A program made the translations under genes and the position numbers. From contig NC_081410.1 in assembly GCF_030272615.1 (NCBI RefSeq), positions 572,953,241 through 573,017,240 on the forward strand: a stretch of DNA of 64,000 bases, given 5' to 3'. Origin of the DNA: Cryptomeria japonica. Lineage: Eukaryota > Streptophyta > Pinopsida > Cupressales > Cupressaceae. The notes beneath the pieces are model-generated. The model saw only the letters and a list, made by a program, of their open reading frames with translations. It was not told the origin of the DNA and ran no database searches. This document shows, one piece after another, positions 1 to 9,291 of the stretch (within the stretch, counting starts at the first letter, position 1; every line of letters begins with the position of its first letter).

Positions 1-325
1 CACATTGTTCTTGTCTAGGAGCTAGGATAAGTGCTTTAGAAAATTCATTAGATAAATGGTTATCAACATCAACAAGTTCATATTCGCTATCAGAAGCAAG
101 AGGAGTAACATTTTCATCATGCATAACATTTTCATCTATATCATCATCAAGATTTATAAAAATAGGATCTTTAACTTGCACAGGATCAAGACCATCATGC
201 ATCTTATGTTTAGGAGATTTAGGCTCAATATCCAGCTGAGGAGAAAATGGAATAATGCTTGTTGAAGGTGTTTTTGGAGATTGTGAAGTTTCAGAAGCAG
301 CTGCTTGAGCCCTAAGACGACGCTT
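1..325 (-). CDS. Open frame continuing past the gypsy-1 gag stop (linker toward RT), partial
   Basis: After the TGA at 326-328 the same reading frame stays open to the window edge, about 108 codons. It encodes a low-complexity, acidic stretch with no recognisable domain. In gypsy-2 the stretch between protease and reverse transcriptase has the same character, so this is probably the protease-RT linker of a Gag-Pol polyprotein. The TGA is either a recent nonsense change or a programmed stop between Gag-PR and Pol. The sequence alone does not decide between these. Confidence 0.5.
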
Positions 326-3298
326 TCATCGGCGTTCCCGTGCAGAACGATTACGTCTAGTCTTAGTAGGAAGTGTAGAAGATAGAGGAGGAGGAATGTT
401 CTCATCCCTATCACTTGGGTGTTTAGGTTGTGGTCTCTTAGGCTGGATAATAGGAGAAGAAGAAGGTCTCTTCTCTCTATAAAAGGCAGGAGGAGGAACT
501 GCTCCATATAAAGGAAGAATTTTTGGTTTAGGAAGAAGACCAAGTCCATCATGACGAGGAGGTATAGGTCTACTTTTAGAAGATTTATTAGGCATAGACA
601 TAGTCACATCCATGGGGACGGGTTGGGAATCTTCTTGAGGAAAGACATTAGTTTTGTCTTTCAAAGGAAGAATTTCCTTCTCAAGAATGATAGGAATGTC
701 AAGTTTAGGTGTTCTAGGTTCACTTAGAGATAGCATCATATCTATTTTCCACTTTTGATAAGATTTAAAAAGATGATCACTTCGCGGAGGAAGAGGTTGG
801 AATTGTTTGGGCCAAAAGTAATCAATAGGAACACTAGAGGTTCTTTCAGCTGGTTTAAAGAGACTATGATTGACAGTAACAACTTCACCATTATGGGGAA
901 ATTTCAAACACTTATGAATAGGAGAAGCAATAGCTTTCATGGAAGATAGCCAAGGATAGCCAAGCTTCACACGAAATTGTTCGGAAGATGGAATAATAGC
1001 AAAGTTCACATCAAGAGATTTATTATGGACCTCAATAGGCAATGTAATAGAACCAATTGCAGGAGAAGAAAATGCATCAAATAGTTTCACAATCACATCT
1101 GTTTTGTCATAGATCACTTGATTCAATTGCAAAGTAAAAAGAAATTCTTCAGTAATAACATTAATCATGCACGAAGGATCAATAAGCACTCTACGGCAAG
1201 GTGTATTTTTGACTTTTGCAACTACGTATAAAGGACCATTAGGTGCTCTAATGGTTTCACTGGAATCAAATGTGATGGAAGGTTCTTTAGGGATTTCTTG
1301 CTGCTCTACAAAGTTAATCACATTCGGAGTCATAGACACAAGACCATCAGATGAGAAAGAGGAATCATTAGCCTCAATCACATTAGAGGTATGAGAGGTA
1401 TGAGAAGGTAATGGATCAGTAAAAATCTGAAGATTTTGGTTAGGAGGAGCTACAGATGTGTTGCCTTTATCATTCACTCCAGAAACAGAAATAGTATTAT
1501 TATCAATCAAATCTTGAATTTTACCCTTTAAAGAAAAACATTTTTCAGTATCATGCCCAGGCTGACGATGAAAGTGACAAAAAGATTTGTGATCAAAATA
1601 AGGTGAAGTAATCTTTGCAGGATCAATTTGTCTTATAGGAGGAAGAGTAAGCACATTTTGTCCCAATAACTTATTCATAATATCATGCAATGATTCATTC
1701 AAAGGAGTATACTTTCTTTCTTTCCTGAAAAATTTAGAAATAGGAGGCACACCTGATGCTGCATTCACATTGTTGTTGATGATGTTTTCATTGAATTTGA
1801 TGGAATCTCTGTTCGGTTTAAACTTCCCAAATGGTTTTTGACTGCTATCACCCTTATCACTCGGAGCCATAGGATGTGATTGTTCCATTTGACTCACAGT
1901 CAGTTGATAATTGTGAAGAGTGGCGCACAACTGTTGGAAAGAAGTAAACTCAGAAAATAGAAGTTTGTCTCGAATATCTTTTTGTAAATTAGAAATAAAG
2001 ATTCTTTGAATATCATTATCAGGCACTGGAAAAGAAATTTGAGCATACAAATGCTTATATCTACCAATGAAATCAGTCACTTTTTCTTTAACACCTTGTT
2101 TACAATGCATTAAATCAATCAAAGTAACTTTAGGACTTATATTGTTTTGAAATTGTTGAATGAAAGCATTTGCAAGTTGTTCGAAAGAAGTAATAGAATA
2201 AGAAGGCAACGAGCAATACCATTGTAGGGCTTTGTCTCGTAATGTTCTGGTGAATAGTTTTGCAAGCAACCTTTGGTCATAAGCAAAATCAGTACATATT
2301 GTTTGAAAAGTCTTAACATGTGTTAGAGGATCTCCCTTACCATTATAAAGTTCCAAATGTGGGATTTCAACATGTTTAGGAGGGATAGCTCGAACAATGT
2401 CAAGAGAAAGTGGGCTCGCAACATCAAATGTGGGCACACTAAACTTAGATTGATTCATAGAGGCAATTTGTTGCTGTAAAGAAGAGACAGTTTGTGCAAG
2501 ATTATTAATGGTAGCTTCAGTCGGTGTGTTAGATTGAGATGGAGGTGTGATGTTATTGAAAGAAGGTAAAGAGTAAGGTGGTGGGACCCTATGATAGTCA
2601 ACCATAGGGGATGATTGGATAGGAGGAACACTACAAGGAGGAATGGAATGGTTAAATGAATTGCCCCCTTGCGTCATGTTCATTTGTGAAGATGTAATAG
2701 GAACACTTATTGAAGGAATGAATGAAGAAGTCGGATTGAATGAAGGAATAGGGTTAATTGAAGAAGGAGGATTGCCCCCATGACTAGTGATCACAGGAGG
2801 AATGTCTTGTATAGAGGTAGCCATGATGTTTGATGTAAAGGTAGGTATGTTAGCAATAGAAGTGGTCAAAGGAATAGAATGATTGTCTTGTGTAGGAGGT
2901 TGTGTATAACCTAAAGATTCAGCACAACTCTTCATAGGCATCACGTTCGAATTCACAATGTGTGAAATACCACGCAAAATATCAATTCCATTCTTATCAC
3001 TTTGAAGCATACGTTTTAGACCCTCAATTAAAGGAAGAGCTTGACTATCGGGATACTCATGAGACATCCATTGGTGAAAATCGTCAAATTGGTTATCCAA
3101 TTTGGAAAGTTGTTCAACAGAAACTTCATGGGGAGCTTCTTCATCATTCGGAGGATTAGAGGAATTACCCATGTCCTCGTTAAAAAGACTACTCAAATTA
3201 GGTTCCATCTCCTCAGTAGTTAAACCTCGGAAAGACTTAATTCTATGGCTTCGTCTAATGGGAATAGTGTAAGTAGGGCTTTTTGTTGTAAAACTCAT
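326..3298 (-). CDS. gag: Gag-protease polyprotein of gypsy-1
   Basis: An intact 990-aa frame. Residues ~1-300 are Pro/Ser/Asn-rich and disordered. Residues ~310-470 match the plant retrotransposon Gag domain (HVEIPHLELYNGKGDP, then LRDKALQWY and a later helical block). Around residue 570 lies a CHFHRQPGHDTEKC motif, an unusual zinc-finger-like variant of the knuckle. Residues ~690-830 are aspartic-protease-like, with LIDPSCMINVI at the active-site position (Asp kept, DPS in place of the usual DTG, DSG or DGG) and LGYPWLSSMKAIASP further on. The start is the ATG closest to the leader, at 3298. It should form the retrotransposon particle and process it. The odd active-site triad may mean altered activity. 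Confidence 0.9.
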   Translation of the reverse strand: MSFTTKSPTYTIPIRRSHRIKSFRGLTTEEMEPNLSSLFNEDMGNSSNPPNDEEAPHEVSVEQLSKLDNQFDDFHQWMSHEYPDSQALPLIEGLKRMLQSDKNGIDILRGISHIVNSNVMPMKSCAESLGYTQPPTQDNHSIPLTTSIANIPTFTSNIMATSIQDIPPVITSHGGNPPSSINPIPSFNPTSSFIPSISVPITSSQMNMTQGGNSFNHSIPPCSVPPIQSSPMVDYHRVPPPYSLPSFNNITPPSQSNTPTEATINNLAQTVSSLQQQIASMNQSKFSVPTFDVASPLSLDIVRAIPPKHVEIPHLELYNGKGDPLTHVKTFQTICTDFAYDQRLLAKLFTRTLRDKALQWYCSLPSYSITSFEQLANAFIQQFQNNISPKVTLIDLMHCKQGVKEKVTDFIGRYKHLYAQISFPVPDNDIQRIFISNLQKDIRDKLLFSEFTSFQQLCATLHNYQLTVSQMEQSHPMAPSDKGDSSQKPFGKFKPNRDSIKFNENIINNNVNAASGVPPISKFFRKERKYTPLNESLHDIMNKLLGQNVLTLPPIRQIDPAKITSPYFDHKSFCHFHRQPGHDTEKCFSLKGKIQDLIDNNTISVSGVNDKGNTSVAPPNQNLQIFTDPLPSHTSHTSNVIEANDSSFSSDGLVSMTPNVINFVEQQEIPKEPSITFDSSETIRAPNGPLYVVAKVKNTPCRRVLIDPSCMINVITEEFLFTLQLNQVIYDKTDVIVKLFDAFSSPAIGSITLPIEVHNKSLDVNFAIIPSSEQFRVKLGYPWLSSMKAIASPIHKCLKFPHNGEVVTVNHSLFKPAERTSSVPIDYFWPKQFQPLPPRSDHLFKSYQKWKIDMMLSLSEPRTPKLDIPIILEKEILPLKDKTNVFPQEDSQPVPMDVTMSMPNKSSKSRPIPPRHDGLGLLPKPKILPLYGAVPPPAFYREKRPSSSPIIQPKRPQPKHPSDRDENIPPPLSSTLPTKTRRNRSARERR

Positions 3299-3400
3299 GC
3301 ACTAGAGAGAGAGAAAAGATTTTGAATTTAGAGGTAGCAATTTTCAGTAAAAACAGCCAATCTTCCAGATTTAAGCTGTTAAATGCAATCACAACAGTCT

Positions 3401-3490
3401 CCCGAAATTTCAAAAAAAATGTCCGGGACCGTGGCGCTCGGAGTGCAACACGGTCCTTGCAACTTTTTTCAAAATTTGCAGGGATGAAAG
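3401..3490 (-). repeat. Leader direct repeat, copy 1 (hairpin motif)
   Basis: About 90 bp matching 3993-4082 with a modest number of differences. Its core holds a perfect 8-bp inverted repeat, ggaccgtg ... cacggtcc, around a GC-rich loop containing gcgctcggagtgc. A related core recurs in the LTR at about 4829-4853 and as the tandem array at 5452-5572. Confidence 0.85.
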
Positions 3491-3992
3491 GTATGATGAT
3501 TTTAGAGCTAATCTGAAAAAATTGAGTGATTTTATGATCTATAGATAGGCCAAATTAAAGTTGCAATCTCAAAATTAAACCCTATCAAGATTGTCGAAAA
3601 ATGCAAAATTTTGAATTTTATGATTTTAGAGGGAATGTCAAAAGCAGTGCAAGTTTTGAAATTTAAAAATTGATTCAATTTCACGCTAAATTCAATTTTG
3701 AAAGCGGAAATCAAAGTTGTTGTAATTAAGCACTTAATTTCAAAAGTCACAAAAATGCAAGAATTTGAATAAAGCATTGAAATTTTGAATGAATGCAAAC
3801 ACAATTTTCAGATTTAGGACAGTAAGAACACAATTTTGACACAAAATTTCAATTTCAACAATTTTTGAATGATTAGGAGCCTTAAACCAAGCAATCACAA
3901 GACCAACTTTGACCGTAATTTTGAAAGTGTTATAATTGACAAAATCAGCCAAAATTCTGGATTTTAGCAGGAAAATACAGCAAGATCTCGCT

Positions 3993-4082
3993 CCCGAAAT
4001 TTTGGAAAAAATGTCGGGGACGATGGCGCTCGGAGTGCAACACGGTCCTCGCAACTTTTTTCCAAATTTTCAAGGATGAAAG
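3993..4082 (-). repeat. Leader direct repeat, copy 2
   Basis: Second copy of the ~90-bp leader repeat: cccgaaatt at the left end, gcgctcggagtgcaacacgg in the middle and gatgaaag at the right end. The left arm of the inverted repeat is changed here (ggacgatg), so the hairpin is imperfect. Confidence 0.85.
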
Positions 4083-4428
4083 ATATTGTGATTTTATTGC
4101 AGAATCCAAAGTTACAGCTGATTTGGAGATGTTTTGATCGGTCAAATGGTCAAACAAAGGTTGAATTAAGAGGGTTTCAAAAATTAGGGTTTTGACATTT
4201 AACCAATTAATTTTCAAAATTAAAGTACAGATATGAATTGATAATTTATAATAGAAAAGAAGATCTGAAGCAAGCATTAATAATTAAACATTTCGCAAGT
4301 TCAATGTTCAAAAAAAGAAAATTTAGGGTTTTTATGCAATCACCTCTAAAATTTTGCAAAAGATCAAACATAGAAATGTAATCAAGGAATCAATTTTCAG
4401 ATCTAATCATGAATAATCAGAAAGGATG

Positions 4429-4446
4429 TTCACGTCGGGTTCACCA
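4429..4446 (-). promoter_or_regulatory. Primer binding site of gypsy-1, tRNA-Trp type
   Basis: The minus strand reads TGGTGAACCCGACGTGAA, three bases inside the LTR end. Its complement ends in CCA and, from memory, matches the 3' end of plant tRNA-Trp (TTCACGTCGGGTTCA plus CCA). The position beside an LTR end supports the call. Which tRNA is used should be confirmed by alignment. Confidence 0.85.
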
Positions 4447-5320
4447 AAATGTAAAGCGGAAAATCGCGGTCGAACCCTAGTTGGTCTCCCCTCTTCTAAC
4501 TCCGAGGAGAGAGAAGGGAGGTTCGCTAGGATTCGATGGGTTTTCACTTAGGGGGAAGACTTTACATTCAAAAGAGGGGTTGAAACTCATAAGATCCAAT
4601 CCCACACAATGTAAGGTTGGATGCTAAATGAATTTCAAGGGTTAGGAAAGCAAGGCTACCCTCTTTTGTAAAGAATGTTGATTAAGGAAATTAAGCTAAG
4701 GATGCATAGAAAGTCATAAAGATTCGCTTATAAACTGAGTTTAGGTTATAGGATGAAGCTGTGGACCTGGAATTAGCAGTAGAATGTCGATACGGTGCTG
4801 TCCTGCAAATTTGAGAAAAAGTTGTCGAGACGATGGCGCCCGGCGCCACGGTCCTCCGAAAAATCCACGAAATGAAGGGGGATCTATTCGTCTCTGCACA
4901 AGGATTCCAGATCTTCAATTTCAGCCGCGTACCTACAACCTACACACAGAAAAGTGAAGACGATTGGGGGGTTAGGGATTAGGGGTTTGCCTTTAGGTCA
5001 AACCCCGGTTTTGGAATTAACCAAGAAATGAGCAAGTGCTGTAAATGTAAATGACTGTAATGTAAAACAAGTACTAATACCTTATTCTAAGGATGTTTGT
5101 ATCCTTATGTGCAAAGGTTTAGATGTTGTATGTTGTAGTATGTAGCATGTAATAAGTGATCTCCTCTTCAATGGTTGAATCCTTGACTTGAATGCAACAC
5201 TTAGCCTTGAATGGAGACTTGGAATGATCAATTGCTTGAATGCTTGAATGCTTGAGTATAGTTTCCACGCTTTTCACATATGTCCTTCTCATCTATCTCA
5301 AATGAGAGAGAAAAATGTAG

Positions 5321-5328
5321 TTTATATA
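5321..5328 (-). promoter_or_regulatory. TATA box in the gypsy-1 LTR
   Basis: The minus strand reads TATATAAA about 420 bp from the outer LTR end, as expected for the U3 promoter of an LTR retrotransposon. Transcription would start about 30 bp further and run into the leader and gag. Confidence 0.6.
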
Positions 5329-5451
5329 CTTGTCAATTAGGGTTGATAGACTAATTTTCCCGACCTTAGGCCGACCAGGGAAGTATATTTCCAAATTGCA
5401 ATCAAAAAGACCCGATATCACTTAGGAAACCGGGCCCAAAATAGGACCCAG

Positions 5452-5572
5452 GGACCAGGGCGCTAGGCGCCATGGTCCTGGAGGACCAGGGCACTGGGCG
5501 CCATGGTCCTGGAGGACCAGGGCACTGGGCGCCCTGGTCCTAAGGGACCAGGGCGCTGGGCGCTCTGGTCCC
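5452..5572. repeat. Four tandem 31-bp GC-rich palindromic repeats in the gypsy-1 LTR
   Basis: Units at 5452-5482, 5483-5513, 5514-5544 and 5545-5572. Each starts ggaccagggc and closes with tggtcc, giving an inverted repeat with ggcgc/gcgcc inside. GC content is far above the surroundings. The array lies upstream of the TATA box in element orientation, so it could be a U3 enhancer-like array (inference). Confidence 0.9.
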
Positions 5573-5743
5573 ACCTCTGGGACAGCGAGGTGCAAGGAGG
5601 TTCAGGCCAATGGTGCTTGAAAAATGCAGTTTTCAGTGTCGTGAGCAAGTTTTGGGGTCTCCATTCAGGTTGCGTGTTGCGTCACCATCGTGAAGACTGA
5701 AATGCATTCGAAATTGCAAGTGTCGCAATTTTAGGATGCTACA

Positions 5744-7325
5744 CTACACTATGTACATCTACCTTCTTGCTTTTCACAATCTGAAATTTACTTGCATCTT
5801 CAGATTTGGTATCACTCAACTCTTTTGACAAAATGAGTCTCTAAGTAGATTTCTTGTAAGTTCTAGTTACCTTAGGATCGACAACAGTCTTTCATTTCTT
5901 ACTCAGTGATGCAGCAGATGCCCTTGTGTTAGGTCTCTTTGTTGGTAGGGTCATTGAAGTGTCCTGTTTCTTTCTCTTCAACACTTTTCCCTTAGGCAAT
6001 TCGGTGCTAAGTGTTATGGCTACTTCTTGGGCTTCTTTCTCCTCTTCAGTGATGGCTAGAATGCCTTTGACAGGTGTGGAGGAAGAATCTTCTCCAAATT
6101 TCTCAGTTAATGTCTTAATCATCTTTGATGCCTTCCTTGTAGCTTTGGGTACTACAATGCTCATCTTTACTTTTTCTTTCACCTCTTCATAGGTTCCATA
6201 CCTTAGCTTGGTAGTATGCCTTGGTAGTGTCAGAAATGCATCAATTTGCTATTATGTGATATCAAAATTAGTCTCATAACCCATAGGTGGCAAATATTGA
6301 GTCCTCGGTTCCATGGCATTCACATAATAGTAATTGGTGTCGACTTCAAAACAAATTTCATCTTTGTATTTTTCTACTAGCTGGGGTGGAATCTGGTACC
6401 TGTTATGCATTTTCTTTTGGAACTTGCTGAAGTAATCATCCATTATATCATTAAAGTTATCACCTAACTTCTTGATGAATTCATTGATCTGATGGGTGAT
6501 TGGTCAGTGTAGTTCCCAAACAACTTTACCGACTCTTGGAAAAAACTTCTCAAAGTAGAAAAACATACATACAAGTAGTGATCCAAATTTTAGAGTATTT
6601 GTCGAGTTGTTCTTCTTCGGCTTCCTAATTTTGTTCAGATTTTCAAACAAGTTCTTCAACAATACTTCACACAAGTCAATTTTCATGCCTTTCTTAACAA
6701 TTTTGTATGCTAAGTCCACTGTTGCATACGGTACACTGTTTTCCCTTGCCGATTGGAAGAAATAGTAACCAATTACTCTAATGGCAAATTTGATTTCAGG
6801 ATCAGTGACATTGTTCAACTTTAGACCTCTGCAATCAAATTCTACTCCAGTCAAACTGATCAATTCCTTCTGTGATATCATTTTCTGTGCTCGGGCATGA
6901 TCATAGATAGGATAACTAGTGATCAGATGAATGATTTCTTTAGTGATCTTAAACGGTTGCTCTTGTAGCCACATGAAATCATCATGCACTTGGCTTAGTA
7001 CAAACTTGACCCACTGGGGTTTGAACACATGGGGATAGGTTAGGGATTTAGTCAATCCCTTGATTTTGATGTGCTCATATTTGTTATCCATTTTACCATC
7101 TGTGCACAATTCATCATATGCATCTTTAATCTCAACATGACTGAGTTCTTCAACACGGCATTTGGTGAAGAATCTCACATCCTTAACTAACAAGACTCGA
7201 TCTAGGATGAGTGAAAAGGCAATTTTGTCATCCGGTTCAGATGCAATTTTGGGAGTCAAAGAGTATTTTAGTGAGGGCTTCTCTACATTATTGACAACAA
7301 TGGGGTCTTAGATCTTAGGTGCCAT
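5744..7325 (-). pseudogene. ORF2 of element B (unrecognised protein), interrupted by stops
   Basis: The ATG is at 7325, and the frame is broken by in-frame stops at about codon 6, after GKVVWELH, after GYETNFDIT and after AASLSKK. The N-terminal globular part has the family signature VHDDFMWLQEQPFKITKE, then SLTGVEFDCRGLKLNNV, then IKFAIRVIGYYFF. The second half has the pattern MHNRYQIPPQLVEKYKDEICF ending in PMGYE. The tail is Lys-rich (KGKVLKRKKQ). The same order of motifs is seen in ORF2 of E, F, G and H. Function unknown; no signal peptide or membrane segment is evident. The end is removed by the gypsy-1 insertion. Confidence 0.75.
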
Positions 7326-7876
7326 TTTGATTTCAGATAAAAATTGAAATAGGAACCTTAGGGTTTGAGAACTTAACAAATGGCAAACGCTTCACACTCA
7401 GCAGATAATAACAACTTAATGAGTTTGGTAAACCAACTTAGCAATGCGATGAGATTTGATGTAAATACCTTAGATTTCACTTTGAAGATGGTTTGATCAC
7501 CTTGACTCACTCTGCTATTCTTCTCAAAAACTTGGTGAATGAAAATGACCTCGAAGAATGCTTTAAGTACATAATAAACCTTATCAAGCCCCATGCAAGT
7601 TAAGTCAAAGACATTAAATGCACTCGGTTCTACTTAACCTTCTTTCCCTTTTTGCACTTTAATCGAGTAACCAAATTTCCTTCATATACCGACTTGACAG
7701 GCTTCCTGAATTCACCGACTTGACAAATTTCTTGTAAAGTGCTCCAAAAGACTTTGATAGAATTTCAAACTTACTACTACATTTTACTATGTAGATTTTG
7801 AATTTAGTACATACTAAAATAGGAACTGTTTAAGATTTAACCTTGTGAGAATGCAGTCCCTTCATACCTTTATCAA
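7326..7876 (-). other. Spacer between ORF1 and ORF2 of element B
   Basis: About 550 bp. A 73-codon frame at 7373-7594 has no counterpart in the other copies and I do not call it a gene. The equivalent spacers of G, H and I carry TATA-like boxes. Here I see only a TATTTA-like stretch near 7465. Confidence 0.5.
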
Positions 7877-9230
7877 TTAATTTGGAGTAGGAGCACCTAA
7901 CTCGATAGGTAAGGTGCTTTCTTTATTTGATAGACTTTCCTTCTTTCTCCAAATCATCTTTTATTTCTCTTTTATTTCCTCAGTGTCTTCTCTAGGTTGA
8001 TCTCTGCAATCTCCAGCCAAGTGTCCAACTTTGTGACAATGAAAACATGCCATACCAGGATTTCTCCATGATCTTTGGTTGTTCATTCCAAACCTTATAA
8101 AGCAGTTGGCACTTATATGTCCATATCTTCCACAACATTCACACCATATCCTTGTATTGTAATCCCATGGTCCTGCAGAATATTGTTAGTAAGGATCTAT
8201 GTGAGTTCGGTAACCTCTAGTATTTGCTCGATGTGCAGACCACATGTGGTTCTTTTGCTTAAACCAACACTTCTTGGTACTATGTCCATATCTATTGTAG
8301 TTTTTACAAAGCCCTTTGAATTTTGCCTTCTGATAATTGTTAACAAACTTTGTCCTACATTGATTAGATGTGTGACCATATTTATTGCAATTGTAACAAT
8401 AACCATTGGTCTTAGTGGCAATCGGTTGCTTACCTTTTCTAATTTGACATATGTTGGTAGTATGACCTTGATTTCCACAGTAGTTGCAAATAGGCTTCTT
8501 TCTTTTGATGTTCTTCTTGATTTCAGCTTGCTTTGATGATTCTCCTCTCTCAGTAGTGTAGATTCCCTTCTTGGTAGAGTCTTTTCCTTTGTAACCAAGT
8601 CCTTCTTCTTTGTAGGGTCATCTTCTATTCAGTTGCTCATCCAACATCTTTGATGCTTCATAACTCTTCTTCAGTGTTTCCTTGGATTACTTCTTTGTTT
8701 CAAGTCCATTGCTCAACCTTGATACTTCAAGTTTCAATGCTTGATTCTCATCATCTTTCAGATTTGCTTCATGATGTGCATAACCTAGTTGATCTAAAAG
8801 ATTTTGTTGAATCCCAGTCAACCTTATGATTTCATCATTCTTATCAGATACTAAATCTTCAATTTGTTGTTTCTCTCTTTCTAGATCTCTTACTTTGTCC
8901 TTAGTTGTCCTCAATGCATCTAGATTTTCAGTCATTTGTGTACTGAAATGTTCATGCTCTCTTTTCATTGCTTTTAGTTGATCAGTCAATGCTTTGTTCT
9001 TTTCTTTCAGTGCTCCAATCATTTCTTCAGTCTCTTCAGATATACTATTCTCAGATGATGTCTCAATTTGTTCCACTAACTCTTGAGAATCTTGCAAGTC
9101 ATCAGATAATCTTCTTCTTACTTTTAGAGATTTTTGTATTTGCCTTTGCATGTCTGCAATCACTTGATTAGCATGATCCAATTCTTCTTGCAGATACACA
9201 ATCCTCCAAGATTGTTTGTAGCCTTCCATT
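7877..9230 (-). pseudogene. ORF1 of element B: coiled-coil, zinc-knuckle Gag-like protein, decayed
   Basis: Start at the ATG at 9230, about 50 bp after the primer site. The first ~230 residues are a long coiled coil (LQEELDHANQVIADMQRQIQ and similar heptads). Then come CCHC knuckles: CNYCGNQGHTTNIC, CYNCNKYGHTSNQC, a degenerate CKNYNRYGHSTKKC, CECCGRYGHISANC and CFHCHKVGHLAGDC. Several stops break the frame (after ETKK, after LNRR, after IDPY). Knuckles of this type bind RNA in Gag proteins, so a Gag-like RNA-packaging role is likely but not shown. The last knuckle, followed by Arg, is the most conserved part across the seven copies. Confidence 0.8.
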
Positions 9231-9277
9231 GATAAGATCTTTCTCTTAAGGCAGTTAAACCCTTTTCCAAGATTCAA

Positions 9278-9289
9278 GCTCTGATACCA
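9278..9289 (-). promoter_or_regulatory. Primer binding site of element B (tRNA-iMet type)
   Basis: The minus strand reads TGGTATCAGAGC, two bases from the LTR end at 9292. This is the standard complement of the 3' end of plant initiator Met tRNA, used by most plant copia elements. Confidence 0.92.
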
Positions 9290-9291
9290 AT

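Larger units (their letters stand above)
3299..4428 (-). other. gypsy-1 untranslated leader between primer site and gag
   Basis: About 1.1 kb without a convincing gene; the short frames inside are not conserved elsewhere in the window. AT-rich, with two copies of a ~90-bp direct repeat (3401-3490 and 3993-4082). Long leaders between primer site and gag are common in plant Tat-type elements. A role in RNA packaging or dimerisation is possible but is inference. Confidence 0.7.
1..5743 (-). mobile_element. gypsy-1: partial Ty3/gypsy (Tat-like) LTR retrotransposon
   Basis: Seen: on the minus strand an LTR (4450-5743), an adjacent primer site (4429-4446), a 1.1-kb leader, an intact Gag-protease frame (326-3298) and an open frame running off the left edge, where reverse transcriptase should follow. 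The protease-like part shares the pattern LG-PW-MKA-CLK-P-NG with gypsy-2 of this window, which places both in the same Tat-like group. The element sits inside element B, whose ORF2 resumes at 5744. The other LTR lies outside the window, so age and target duplication cannot be checked. The unbroken gag suggests it is among the younger insertions here (inference). Confidence 0.9.
4450..5743 (-). repeat. LTR of gypsy-1 (5' LTR)
   Basis: 1294 bp with terminal TGTA...TACA. The inner end abuts the primer site. The outer end is placed at 5743 because ORF2 of element B resumes beyond it. It contains a TATA box (5321-5328) and a GC-rich tandem array (5452-5572). No second copy lies in the window, so the outer end rests on the terminal inverted bases and the change in content. 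Confidence 0.8.
5744..9291 (-). mobile_element. Element B: internal region of a non-autonomous copia-like element (ORF1/ORF2 type)
   Basis: The minus strand shows LTR end (9292), primer site (9278-9289), ORF1 (coiled coil and zinc knuckles), a spacer and ORF2. It is cut at 5743 by the gypsy-1 LTR; the rest of ORF2, the polypurine tract and the 3' LTR should lie left of the window. No protease, integrase, RT or RNase H motif is present in the visible 3.5 kb. Confidence 0.8.

Noticed and set aside
3532-4277. Overlapping minus-strand frames in the gypsy-1 leader
   Set aside because: AT-rich frames without homology or domains; they overlap each other and the leader repeats.
4429-4446. Possible tRNA gene fragment
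   Set aside because: Only 18 bases matching a tRNA 3' end, placed beside an LTR: a primer binding site, not a tRNA gene. The same holds for the 12-base iMet-type sites.
5452-5572. Regular palindromic 31-bp repeats resembling a CRISPR array
   Set aside because: No unique spacers, head-to-tail units, and inside an LTR of a plant retrotransposon.
7373-7594. 73-codon frame in the spacer of element B
   Set aside because: No counterpart in spacers of E, G, H or I.
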